A stretch of DNA of 64,000 bases from Scytalidium lignicola (lineage: Eukaryota > Ascomycota > Leotiomycetes). Made by a program: the position numbers and the translations under genes. Numbering within the stretch: the stretch's first letter is position 1; each line of letters begins with the position of its first letter. The stretch covers positions 1-64,000 of the forward strand of contig NCSJ02000152.1 in assembly GCA_002812745.2 (NCBI GenBank), given 5' to 3'. A model generated the notes under the pieces. It ran no database searches. It was not told where the DNA came from and saw only the letters and a list, made by a program, of their open reading frames with translations. This document shows positions 48,483 to 60,409 of this stretch, one piece after another.

Positions 48483-50146
48483 TTACAAAGCAAGGGCAAG
48501 GACACCCACAGCCGCTACAACAGCCGTGAATCCCGAGGCAATAATCCTCTCGCCAGCATTGCCATTCGAGCCGGCAGTCGGCGTAGGGACAGAACCGGTT
48601 GAGGTTTCCGTCTGAGCATTTGCTGGGGTAGAGTCAGTCCCTGAGGAGGAAGATGAGGAGGAAGATGAAGATGATGAAGATGATGAAGAGGATTCACTCG
48701 AGCTGGAAGATGAGCTGGAGGAATCCGGAAGGGATGATGTGGAGGTGGAGGTGGAAGTAGTAGTGGTGGTAGTAGTAGTGGAGGAAGGAGAGGATTTGGC
48801 AGTACCTAATGCTGGAGCCGATTCTGATTGCGAGGGGGATGATGAAGACTTGCTTGAAGAGCTGGTATCATCGTTCTTGGACGACGACGAGGACGAGGAA
48901 GATGAAGTTGAAGGTGAGGACGAGCTGTGCTTGGGTGGTGGTGGTGAAGAACTTGAACCAGAAATAGTAGCAACAGCACCTGGGACTCTTGTGAGAGCTG
49001 CTCGCACAACGTCAGCGCCGAGCGTAGGGAGAGAAACAGCCCCATTGATCTGCCACCCGCCCGAAACGCTAGCAGGGCACGGGGGTGCGCTAAATTCAGG
49101 TTTGTAACCACTCTCAGAGACGCCAGACGGGTGGATTGCCTTCCACTGTTGCATGAGGCTGTCGTAGTCGGGCTGAATAGGGGTTGGAGTACCCTTCGCG
49201 TCACCGCCAGCATAGGATACCACACCATAATCATTGACTTCCTCTACCCATTCGTAGATGATGGCACCACTGAAAGTGTCAATCATGTTGGAGCCAAAGA
49301 TAGCGGCCTGATCGCCAAATGTACGTGGTCGCGCAACGATGCAGCCGGTTTCGCTGAAGAAGATGGGTATGCTGTAGTTAGCTGCTTGAGCCTCTAGGTT
49401 GGAGTAACCCGAGGTTTCATAGGTCGCATCACCGCACCATTCGTAAGAATTGATGCCGTAGAAGTCGATGGAGGTGTCTGGCTCGCCACAAACCAGGTAG
49501 TCCTGCAAAGCAGGACGCAGTTCGGCAATATCAGCGGCAGAGTAACCGATGGGGAATTGGCGGTATTTCTTCGCGACCATGTAGGCCTTGATATCAGCCA
49601 CGGCAGCCTTGATGTAAGGTGCTGCTGGAGAACCGGTGTTGGAAGTGATGACCTCGTTGCCGATCCAGAAGCCAGCCAGGTTGGAGTAGGAGGAGAAAAC
49701 ATCCATGACCGTGGCGAAGGCGTAGAACTGGTCCGTGGTCCATTTGGGGCCCGTCTGCTCGATCTGGGTGGTGAAGGTGTCGAGATCGATCCAGACGTAG
49801 ATTCCAGCGGCATCGAAGGTCGACATGCAATCGTCGTGGTTGGCCGTCGGGTCGACGTGGTAGACACGGATGGAGTTGGTGCCAAATGCCTTCATGGCCG
49901 CAGCGTCAATGGCGCATTGGTCGCCATCCACGAGAGGATCCTGAGGCGTGCCCTGGTAGGCGAAACCTGGGGAATTGTGAGCATCCTGGTGCGTGTAAAT
50001 CGCGACGACTGAAAGTTACCTTTGATATAAAACTGCTGGCCACTGGCAAAGAGCTTGGAGCCCTTGACTGAGATTGTCGGGAGGGCATTGGCGAAGGAAA
50101 CGAGGGTTGATGCTGTGACGACAGCGCGAGTGAAGAAGTTCAGCAT
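48483..50146 (-). CDS. GH72 beta-1,3-glucanosyltransferase, GPI-anchored (Gas/Gel type)
   Basis: Exons 50146-50020 and 49966-48483 (53-bp intron after TATATCAAAG), 536 aa. It elongates cell-wall beta-1,3-glucan by cutting a chain and rejoining it to another. Signal peptide (MLNFFTRAVVTASTLVSFANA), then the GH72 TIM barrel with YIKGFAYQ, the acid/base Glu147 in WIGNEV and the nucleophile Glu248 in FFSETGC, plus YGINSYEWCG and the IYEWVEE region. There is no C-terminal Cys-rich X8/CBM43 domain, so it belongs to the GH72-minus subgroup. A Ser-rich linker (about 370-500, long pure-Ser runs) and a hydrophobic tail (AAVGVLALAL) preceded by small residues give the GPI signal. Located at the plasma membrane/cell wall. 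Confidence 0.96.
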
Positions 50147-53100
50147 TTTGAAGAACGAGTCGAATCAATTCTCAAATATGAACTTTTCTTGGTCTTCAGA
50201 TTATGTATAATAATGAGCGCGACGGAGAGATTTCTCCAATTTCAAAGTGTTGCAAACGAGTGTAGAGCGGCCCAAGCCAAATCAATATCGAATTGTCTCC
50301 GTTCTTAATTATTTCTTCAATTAAATGTTTCCAACACACCCAAATACCAACGACCACACGAACGAAGAGGGATCGAGTAACGGAGAGTTACTCGTGTGAA
50401 ATGGATGGAAAAGAACGGCAAAAAAAGGGACGGATGGAGAGAAAGAAGAAGGGAAGCCAAGAAGTGAGTGAGATGTACCCATACATGTACTCTTTGCACC
50501 CTACCATTGCCCCAAATAACCTTACCCTTCGGTCTTTCCCAGGACGGCAATGAGCAGCCAACCACGAGGGCCACACGACCAGAAGAATCACAACGAGCCA
50601 ACGGCGCAAAGAGCTGCTCACCTCGATAAAGAGACGCCACCGGCCATGGTTGCCGCAGCCAAGGCGCGAGTGCAGCAATGGGGCAAGCAGACACTTCGTA
50701 TTTTGCAGAATCCGTACATTGCTGTCTGGCTGTTTTCTAGGCCAGTAACCGTATGGAAACGCTCGTCCGAGAGAGAGATGGAGGGAGAGCAGGTGATGGG
50801 CGCATTGGGCACAAGGTCAGGGATGCGGATTGGCGGTTAGGCTTAGAGTTTGAGGAGTAACTAACTTATTGGGGTGATCTTGGGAACATCGTGGGAACAG
50901 GCGTGAGGCGTGAGAGGTGGAGAGAATGGATGAAAGAGGGCAAGTGAGGCTAGTGAAGGGTCCTTTGGAGGGACGGATTAGCCACAGGAAGAAGGCCTCT
51001 GCGACGATTATCGATACGAGCCCGCAATCTTCTTTCACCCCCCAGAAATACGAGGCTTGGCCCCCCCTTTATTTGGTGAATTTGGGTGCATTGGTGCTCT
51101 GGTACCTGGCACGCGGTGGAGTTTTTTCTGTTTGCGCTAGGTAAACTGGTTGTTTAACTTGCACTCCGTCCTTACAGCACGGTTGGAACCTTGCATCCTG
51201 GGATCGGATCATGACCGCGAGGATTTGCGTGCGCTTGTGTGTTGCTAGCCACAACCACTTGTACCGGATAGGACTTGGTGCGGTGGTGTTCTTGTTCTAC
51301 CGCACTAGGCGCTATGGTCTGACGTGAGAATGTGGCTTGGTTTGAAGAGTGGATCTTGGAAGCTTGAAGGAAACTGGTTTGTAGAGGATGAGGAACGGTG
51401 TCAATAATTGTGTAATGGAACAATGGAACAAGGCACGAAGCTTTGCTGTCTTGTACTGTCACCAAATACATTTCGAAAGGTGGAAGAAAGTTTGCACGTC
51501 TCCCGTGATTGAGGATTGTGGCGGGGCGAAATGGTGTGAATGGTAGAAATTGCGCGCCACATCATGCCAGCCACAGCGCTCGTCTTAGGGCGGGTCGGGC
51601 CCGCGTGGCTGTCTGTGGCTCATGTCTCAGGTCTGCAAATCGGTGCTTTACCGTACGGAGTACGTACCGGTACATCCATCCATACATCATCTTGTTCCAG
51701 CATGGTGGTATTCGTTTCCATGCGGGGTGANGGGGGGGAGTATGGATGCTTGTATTGACCCTATATCACGTATGTGACTGCAATCATGAGAAGAAAAGTC
51801 GAGGCTGAACTGCTGTAAACATCCTAGTGCTGTATTGTAATTCAGGGGCAGGAATTAAGCAGGCGTGATGTCAGGTCAACGCCAACTTCGTCAAACTTCC
51901 AACCTCTCTCAACTCTATAGAGAGCTAATTGCATCAACTATACTTCCAAGGAACCCTAGTTATGCCCAGTGGCTAAGATTTATTTCCAAGAGTTGTTTGA
52001 CTTACATTGCTTTGGTGGATTTCGTTGATGTTTCGGCATTGGAACCGAGCTTGGCCATAGCTAGAATAGTCTTAGCGGATCTATCTGGGATTTATTCTAT
52101 CATCATCATTATCTCAGTCTCAGTGATGATCAATTCCACTGTAGCTTCCAGCCCTCTTATCTTCTTAATCCGAGTTAACATTTAAATATATACACTTATT
52201 TTCACTCTCTTATGTTGACTACAACAATGACGTTTAAACATTTAGGTCTTTCCCATCTGTATCGCATGCCAGAATACTGTCTTACTAGAAGGCATGGTTT
52301 TAGCATGCGTGCATTCTGATCTAAAGCAATTGATATCATTTCCACCGAACGTGTAATAGCCTGATATAGTACTCAGCAATACAGAACCAACTGTCAACGG
52401 TCCGTATGGTCATACTCCCCCATTCCTCTTTCCTCCGCCAGGAATACATCTTCCAAAAGATGACTAGACTTTCCGGCATTGTTGCAAACCACGCTGCTCA
52501 ATGTGCGCAAAATCACTTGAAGGCATTTGTCGTGCAGTTACATACATATTGACTATTTCGATCCAAACCTAGGAGTGCCAATCTCAACGATAAGAGTATG
52601 TAGCGATGGGTCCGGAGATGATGAAGGCCATACTTAAATGCACATGTACTCTACCTAAATGCATATCCAATCCGTCAATCTGATTAGTTCATTTCAAGTA
52701 TTTTAAAAGTTTGTCGCCTTCTCCCTTCTGTACAAAACGATGTTAGTAATGAGAGTTTTTGTAATATTTGTGAATAGTGTTGGTTTACAACCTATATAGA
52801 TTTAGGATAAAGTGTAAAACCCAGCAACTGGATTAGTAAAGGCTCAATCGAAAGCCCTAGAGGCTATAGATGTCTAAACTTCAAAGAAGACGGGCAGAAT
52901 TTAAATATCATCTTTCCATCATATGCCCAAAAGAGCATGGATTACATCCCCCACCTGTTCTCAGGGCCAATGCGGCTTGCAAGGAACAAATATGCGCGTT
53001 CCTGGGCTAGGATGAGCAACCCATCCCGAAAGCCAAACCACACCACCGGTACACACATTGCCTATTTCTCCATCAATATTCATCCATAACTACTTATGCT

Positions 53101-53488
53101 CACGTTTATCGTCTATCCAAGCTGCCAAGATTCCTAATCAATCTGTCGATGAATTATTGTCTTTCCTAGACCAGGAAAAACCTGTCAGCTTCCAGCCCTG
53201 CTGCGCCTCCCCCGCCTGCCTAAGGCGGTGACTTTTTTCAGGGACTTTTGTTTAGGCAGAGAAGGCGGCGGCTTGTCAGCAGCGGCCAGTCTCAGCGCCG
53301 AGGACAAATTGAGCGGAACTAAGATCTAGACCTTTTAAACTCCTGATAATTCTCTTCCTTCTTCCCTTACCTGAGACGCTTTCTTTGCTTCATTCACTCT
53401 ACTTGCAGGGCCCATTCGTTATTATTATTGTTATTGATATTAATATTCATCACTCGCTTTACAAGTATCTACTACAACTTAATCCACA
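50147..53488. other. 3.3-kb intergenic region
   Basis: No gene recognised. The start holds the GH72 promoter with TATAATAATG near 50206-50215. Several sub-100-residue frames (for example 50550-50840 and 51865-52185) show no domain or codon pattern. An N lies at about 51731 in a G run. The composition is normal, so an untranslated leader or an unrecognised small gene cannot be ruled out. Confidence 0.55.
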
Positions 53489-54795
53489 ATGGGAAATCCC
53501 AAGGGTGCTATTGAACCTTATCAACCAGGGGTGTATAGAGACGATCCAGACCGCGATGATGCAGCTTCGACATCCTCTGCCATGCTAATGGGGGATATTG
53601 ACTACCCAGAAGAACAACTTCCAGCCTATTCCGATGATCCTAACCCAGTCAACTCGCAGGCGCTCCCTGCATCACATCAGGACCCCAATGTCATTAGGTA
53701 TGTATAGCAACATGTCTATTTCTCAAATAAAACACTCACCGAACGCTTGACAGACTTCCACCAACCCTTCCCGTTTCTTCCGAATCGTCAGACCAGCTCG
53801 AAGTCCGTAGTCTTTGCCCAGCTTTCTCCAGTTCAGATGGTGCCCTCGAAGACATGCTCCGCGAACAAGCCCTCTATCCACCAAGATACTATGTTGAACT
53901 CTTCGGTACCCACACCGAAACGCGGAGACAAAGTGGCAAGGAGAAGAAAGAGCGGGTGACCGATTTCCATATCAAGATTGACATTACCAACACTCTAAGT
54001 AAAAATCCCGGCCAACAGGGTGGCTTCAACTACACCCACAGCCTCGAGGGCTTCGAGAAGGGTTATCGCGGTGGGATTCTCAAGAGCTTGACACCAACCC
54101 TCACACCCGAGGAATTAGAAGAGTCTGGAACCAACCAAATCGGAGCCTGGTGTCACAAATTCATTAATGACAACTCCTCCACTAAGTGTTTCACCCTGAC
54201 CCGTAAGATCGTAAACCATGATACGGCAACCCTCGAACGACTCCTTCGCTCCCTCATCGCATCCACTAACTACCGCGGCCACCTCTCCGTCACCTTCCCC
54301 AAAACTCACGCCCGTCTGACCGTCTACTCGCCCTCGAAGCTCAACACCTGGCGTCTGAACAACTACATCCGCTGGTTCTTCTACCTCACCTTTCTCTGGA
54401 TCTTCGCCTGGCCCGTCCTTTTCTTTACGACGAAGCGCTACGAGGTCATCTCAGCCGTCTTTCCCTACGCCAATGCAGCCCCCCAGGACGCAGCCGAGGG
54501 TCGAGCAATTGAACGCGTCCCCCTCGTCATGAGCGAGCATGCCTGGTTCCAGCGCTGGGAGAAGGCCATTCGGAAGGGTGTTCTGAGTCGCTTTGTTTAT
54601 AAAAATGACGTGTTGATGGATGAGGAATATCGTAGGATTGCCGAGCAAGAGCCTGATCGCCGGGATGCATCGGGGCAGGTGAATGTCCCAAGGACTGGAA
54701 ATGCCTTTGCGGATGGAGCGTTGAATCTTTTGGCTGGTGGGTTGCAGTTAGCACAGGATGTGACTGGAACTAGGGGATGGGGGTATGATTCTTAG
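53489..54795 (+). CDS. Conserved fungal protein of unknown function with a membrane segment
   Basis: Exons 53489-53697 and 53754-54795 (56-bp intron, GTATGT...ACAG), 416 aa. The splice completes an AGA codon and gives NVIRLPPTLPVS, restoring one frame through DQLEVRSL to EDMLREQALYPPRYYVELFG. The acidic, proline-containing N-terminus (about 1-100) looks disordered; the middle (about 104-265) has a folded look with HIKIDITNTL and a WCHKFINDNSSTK segment. One clear hydrophobic helix (about 277-294, WFFYLTFLWIFAWPVLFF) is followed by a basic loop and a soluble C-terminus with a Gly-rich end. I do not recognise the family. The ATG in an AACTTAATCCACAATGG context is the first in frame. Confidence 0.85.
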
Positions 54796-56361
54796 GAATG
54801 TTTTAGTTTTGTCGCTGGGTGATGAAGGTATGTTTGCAAGTTGATAGTTTGGAAACAGATTGGTGGAAGATTGGTTATGGCAATTTGCGTTTTGATAAGA
54901 TTGATGACGTCTCGTACTGTTTTTCTTTATATATTTGAGCAAAACGGCTAGGTAGGGAGGGGAGTATTCGGGGATTTTTGGGGGGCTCTGGGGGCTTTTC
55001 CATTTAAGGTTTGTTTTGTTTAGTCTCGTTGATTAATGCAGCGCTTCTGCAGCACATAATAAGCTTATACGAAGAGATATTTATTTCCGTATAATACTAC
55101 TGTTCAATGATCTGTAATAATTATTGCTCCATTCTAGCTGTTTGTTTTCCAACTAATCTCCCCGTCTCAATCCTTTTATCTATCCATCTTTTAGTCCTAT
55201 ATCGGATGGGATTTAATACCTCTTGTAAAATGCATTCACGAAAATCTAACTCCAGCAAAAGAATCTCACTTCCCTGCTTTTAATTGAAAAGAAATCTGTC
55301 TAATTCTCTATACAGCCCCCTTGTCTTGAATCTTTATTGTTAGTGTTTTTGTCCTGGTTGTTTATGATCAGCGATCCACATATGTACGGTACGGATTGGG
55401 AAATTTTTGCGGTTTAGCTCGAGCAACTTGTCATTATGGGTCTCTTGATTTTGCAGGTGGTTGGATTTTTTTGGTAATGGGAAATACAATCCCTCCAAAG
55501 ATATGGCTCATTTTTTATATATTATAGGAGAAATTTGATTTCATTATTTAAAAATCGAAGGGGATTAATACATTTCGTTGAACTAGGTGGAAGTAGTTTC
55601 GCGCAATAATCTGGAAAGGATTCCACGCAAAAGAGCAATGGTATCCACTATCTAGCTAGCTCACCTGTAGCAAAAGCCGTTGTATCATCCATGTCGAAGC
55701 TAGTGATTTGGCTTGACGAGATCTCTAATCATTATTATGATGATTGATGCGATACTACCCATAGTCAAAGCATTATTAACGTTAACGTGCTCACCTACTG
55801 ATAGCTTCGGACTCACCGTCTCGAGCAACATAGCCATGTAGACGTACGACCGAAATGGGTTGGTAACTACAGGACAAGCTTCTCTTTAACCTTGATTGAG
55901 CTGACGCACTCCTATAGGAGAGGCCATATGAAAAGCAAGTTTCCAGCCCAATGGAATGTTCAATGCACGCAGACGTTGCAACTTGGGGCAGTGTCGCCTT
56001 GCGCCACGGACGGCACTGTACTGTACCCCACCGCACTACAGGCGGGCTGGATGCTTGTGTGGCTGCCACTTTGCCTATCGCTGACGGAGACTCTTCTCCC
56101 TATGAAGAAAGCTCGATGTTGATTAACGCATTTTGGTTACCTGTGCGACTGTGCCGTAAGGGCTGTGACAATGATGCGGTCAACTAGTCTTGATGTGGTG
56201 GCTACGGCAGATACAGTATAAAGCGCTTTGAGTCTCGTTGATAACGGTCGATTAATACCACATAGCTTTTGGCAACTCCCAAAGTGAGAGATATCTTTGT
56301 TTTATTACTGTCTGCCAAGTTCAATATCTACCCACGTTGAGATTCTTAAGATACACTCATA
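54796..56361. other. Intergenic spacer
   Basis: About 1.6 kb of 3' flank and promoter. No domain in the small frames (for example 55791-56122). Nothing else seen. Confidence 0.6.
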
Positions 56362-58216
56362 ATGGGAATGCTTGTACGGCTAGTAGGCTCTGGTATTGGT
56401 CTTGCATCGGAGGCCATCCACCACAGAAAAGCAACCGCATCCTCCTCCTCCTCATCCGGATCCAGAACCCCCAACAATGGAGAATCCAGCAGAAGTGTCT
56501 CTTCTCGAAATAACACCGATGATGCACCTCCAGAATACGTCGAGTTCCCGAATGAACAAGCAGAACAGCTCATAGCTAGCGGGAAAGCCGTGCCAGCAGG
56601 TCTGGACGAGAAGAAATCGGCCGCTGATTTCTACCAAGAAAACGACGAGGATAATGACCGTGGTGTGCTAGAAGACAATGACGAAGAGCAATGGGAGCTG
56701 GACGAAGCTCTTGAGACGCCCCTGGGAGAAGAGCGAGAAGCTCCCGCCATGAATCCGGACCAGATCGTAGATGAATTCATGCGAACTCACCCACTACCAC
56801 CGTACACTGCGGTCGCATCTCCTGCTTCAGCAGCCGGAGGGAAACTTCCTTGCCCGGTCATCATCCCGCAGCGGCGACCGAGGAATAAGAAGCGTGGCTT
56901 TGTCCGCGCCTATGCGCCCGTCTTGGAGGATTGCGGCATCGACCAGGCTACCTTCCTGGACTTTTTGAAGTCGTTCCACCAGTCGAGTAAGAATTCTCCG
57001 TGGATGGATGTGGTGAATATTGGCGCTGCAGTGGCGGGCTTCGTGCCGAGTCCTATTGCTATGGGAGTGAGTATTGCAGTGCAAGTTGCTGTTGGAGTCG
57101 CGATGGAGGTGCAGAGTCGGTCAAGGTGAGTTTTCTCTAGATTTCCATATGAATCCCCTCCCCTTTCTCTCCCAATTGCATCACCAACCCCCAACTTTAA
57201 CTATGAAATCGCCTATTGACACCTTTTCCCAGGACAAATTCATTCCTTGACAGGATGAACAATGAATTCTTCCGTCCCCGCGGCCTATACTGCCTCATAA
57301 TGACCTACAAGCCCGAATCCTCATCCCGACACGAAGTCGTCGACATCAGCAAGACCATCATCACGTACAGCGGCACTGGACCCTCGGAATCCAAGTTCAA
57401 ATCCACCATGAAGAATCTACGTATTTCGAGCGGGAAGACGTATGGAGAGTTTGAGATGCCCGAGGCCGCACCACTGATCTTCCCAGCGCTGGATGAGGCA
57501 GCGACAAAGAGTGGTGCTGAGGGGCAAAAGATGAGGGATAAGTTGAAGAGCGGACAGAAGTTTGTGGCGGATTACATGGATCGAAGGGCGCAGGCTAGTT
57601 ATGTATGTTCTAGAATTCCCTGGTTTTCTTTCTCTCATTCTCTACGTCCCTCCTCCTCTCTATATAATTTCAAGTTCCCCTTTTCTCTCTCCTACCCACC
57701 CCTTCTAACCCGAGAAAAACTCCACAGGCCAACGAAAACCCCTCCTCCGTCCTCTCAACCGGAAACCCAACCTTCGCCTCCCGTTACGCCGACCCCAATC
57801 ACCCAGCCTCATCAGGCTCCCTCGTCGCCCTTCTAACCGGCGGCCACATCGATCCCAAATCTCGCAGAGACGACCGCCGCATGAGAAGAGGGGAGCGAGG
57901 ACTCGGCGTGGGCAGGATAGTGGGTGATGCGATCAGCGCAAGGACCGGAGCGAGTTCATCTAGATACGGCGAGAGCAGTTCGTATGCTGGAGGGAATTTA
58001 AATTCATACGGTGGTGATGGTGGTGCTGCTTATGCTGGAAGTGGTTCGTACGGCGGGAACAACCCTTATAACAGGGGCCGGAGAAGCAGACCAAGACAGG
58101 GGTTGGTGAAGAGGGTTATGAAGAAGGATGTGCTATATTTGATGATTGTCAATCTGCCGAGTGAGGAGGAGTTGGAGGCTGCTAGGAGAGCAGCTGAGGA
58201 GGCTAGTAGGGAGTAA
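56362..58216 (+). CDS. Conserved fungal protein of unknown function, Ser-rich N-terminus and Gly/Tyr-rich C-terminal part
   Basis: Exons 56362-57125, 57233-57602 and 57728-58216 (introns 107 and 125 bp), 540 aa, phases consistent. Residues 1-60 are Ser/Arg-rich; 85-130 are strongly acidic (DEDNDRG, EDNDEEQWELDEAL). A conserved-looking block follows: KKRGFVRAYAPVLEDCGI, TFLDFLKSFHQSSKNSPWMDVVNIG, then a hydrophobic stretch of small residues (about 216-248), then FFRPRGLYCLIMTYKP. The C-terminal third holds a Gly/Ser/Tyr-rich tract and ends KDVLYLMIVNLPSEEELEAAR. It has no catalytic motif known to me. The hydrophobic patch may bind membranes, or may only be a helical hairpin. Same strand and arrangement as the preceding gene but separately spaced. 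Confidence 0.85.
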
Positions 58217-59486
58217 GGTAAATCATAGGCCAAGGGCTGGATAAACACAAATTTCATTTAATGAAGCATGAGGATTATTGATTATGGATAATGGATAATG
58301 GAAGTTTTGTGCGTCTTTTTCTTTTGGAAAGGTTAATTAATCTTCGGGTTGTTAGCTATTTAGGGGATGGGTTGTATGATGGTTATGATATCCCTTTTCT
58401 GTGTAAAATGTCGCAAAAACCCCGTCAATTTTTCTACAATGGGGAGAGATAGAGTTATGGTTGGGTGATATGGCTTAGGCTTATTTCTTAACAATAATAA
58501 AAATTGAAACATGTATAACCAAAGTCTGGAACGAGATGAATGAGAGGATTGTGCATTTTGGAGAACTAGGGAAATGGCTTTCCTGGTATGTATATACAGT
58601 ATCAGGTAATCATGTGATCCAGTGTATAACAACCTCGTACTATCTGTACTCTCTCATCGTAGCATTCGAGACCCATTGTCTATGAATCTGCTCATCTGTT
58701 TTGCTGCCGTGGGATTTCACTACCGCTGCACGTGCCCTGGAAGCTCGACGCCCGTGCTTGGTGCTGGTCCATTCCCCATAATCCAGGCATCTAACCGACT
58801 GGCCACCTTACTGCGTTGAGCAAGCGGCACTAAACCCCAAACAGCCCTAGCCGCACTGCACAGTCCTGCACCTTCTGCACATCAGAATAGCAAACTCCAC
58901 ATCCACCAATAACACGTCAGCTTCTCCTTGCGGCACGCACCCCAAGCGGGGGAAGCCTTGTTGCCTCGGATGCTTTGCTCAGGCCAACACAGTTCAGCAC
59001 AAGCAAAGCTTCCCACTAAGGCTCCCTCACACACACACACACACCAACTCCAACCCGAACCAAGCAAGCAAGCAGCTTTCTTTGCAGCGGAAATGCTCTT
59101 GGACCTGGATTGTCCGGACGGTTGAATCCGGGGAGGGAAGCGAGGCCAGCCTCCAGCCCGTGGTCCAATGCCCGAGCTTGGATCGGGATCCGTTTCCCAG
59201 CCCTTTTCCCCTTCAGCTTCCTTGTTGCTGCTCAGCTACTGCTGCTGCTGGTTGCTGCATTCTGCGGGATTCTCTCGCTGCGCCAACTTTCTTCCCGCCC
59301 GCTCGCTCGCCCGCTCCTAGGCCCCCCAAGCTTACCCAAGAATCACTCACCAACCGCGCATCACTCATTATCAACCGCTTTCCCCATCCTCTCATCTCCT
59401 TTTCATCTCATCATCTAACTTATTCCATCTTTACTGGATAGTCCACGTGTCTTCCTTTTTTTCAATTGAATAATCTAGAGCTGAAC
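58217..59486. other. Intergenic region with microsatellites, CT-rich promoter
   Basis: Holds a (CA)n run (59029-59043), GCAA repeats (59061-59074) and a CTG/TGC-rich tract (about 59224-59260), then a C/T-rich zone (about 59280-59410) before the start codon at 59487, as is common in fungal promoters. No gene recognised. Confidence 0.55.
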
Positions 59487-60409
59487 ATGGCGACGCGCAA
59501 GAGAAAGGGTGAAGAGGAAGAGCTCGTTGCCCTCCCGTCCGACGAGAGCGAGGAGGAAGAAGAGTAAGCTTCTCCTGTCCACCCTCCCATGTTTTCGCAT
59601 CTGCAATCGCAAAGATATCTTTTTGTCGTACTTCAATGCTATGCTCGGAAGCTTTTACAGCCTTTGAACTCCCTTTGTTGCGCGGTTCGGCGCAAATGCG
59701 TCTTCTCTTATTTTGATGCGCTTGTACCGGCAGCAGCCTGGGCGCGGAGAGGATGCGCGCACATACCCATCGACGACGCCTTATCTTTATCGAGTCTGGT
59801 GCAACGAGGATGGAGTTTGCTAATCGGCTTTTGATCCTGTAGGTATGAAGATTCCGAGCCTGAAGATGATGAGGGTGATGAAGAGGAAGAGGACGAGGAA
59901 GAAGAGCTTGAGGAAGAGGAGGCTCCCGCTGAAGGTACGTCTTGTCTGATCATTGAGTGTTTGTTTGCATCCCCAATCCCCATCCCCATCCCCATCCATC
60001 GTCATCCCAACTTATTCCATCTTCCAACCGCTATCATCTTTATTCCCATCTTTCTCTTTTTCTTTCCAATTCTCCATCATTTTGATTTTCTTATCGCATC
60101 CTCTTGCTCTTATCCTTTATCCTTGCTAACGGATGATGACGCAATCTAGACGACGCCCCACCAGTGAAGCGACGCAAGACTGCTCCTGCCTCCAACGAAG
60201 AAGTCCCTGAGGAAGAAGCGCCTGAGGATCAAGAGCAGGAAGAAGAGGAGGAAGAGGAAGAAGTCGAAGCAGAGGAAGAAAGTGGCAATGGCGTTGCGCC
60301 TGCTTCCAAAGTCAAGGCTGCCAAGGCTAAACCTGAGAACAACGGCGTCGAGGAGGAGGATGAAGAAGAAGTAGAGATAGCGGCTGGCGATGATGAGGAT
60401 GATGAATAG
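59487..60409 (+). CDS. Small highly acidic nuclear-type protein
   Basis: Exons 59487-59563, 59843-59934 and 60150-60409, 142 aa; the two introns (279 and 215 bp) are long for this window. The start MATRKRKGEEEE gives a basic cluster; a second basic patch (PPVKRRKT) follows the second acidic block and resembles a nuclear localisation signal. Most of the rest is Glu/Asp runs. This composition is that of histone chaperone-like or nucleolar acidic proteins; whether it belongs to the Chz1 family cannot be judged from composition. ATG chosen because it is the first after the CT-rich zone and gives the consistent three-exon frame. Confidence 0.82.
59977..59998 (+). repeat. (CCCCAT)n microsatellite in an intron
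   Basis: About three and a half copies of a CCCCAT hexamer, lying in the second intron of the acidic-protein gene. Confidence 0.7.

Noticed and set aside
49557..50012. Plus-strand 151-residue frame inside the GH72 region
   Set aside because: Antisense shadow of the GH72 catalytic domain.
54115..54309. Minus-strand frame inside the 53.5-kb gene
   Set aside because: Shadow of the coding strand; the plus-strand model is continuous and spliced.
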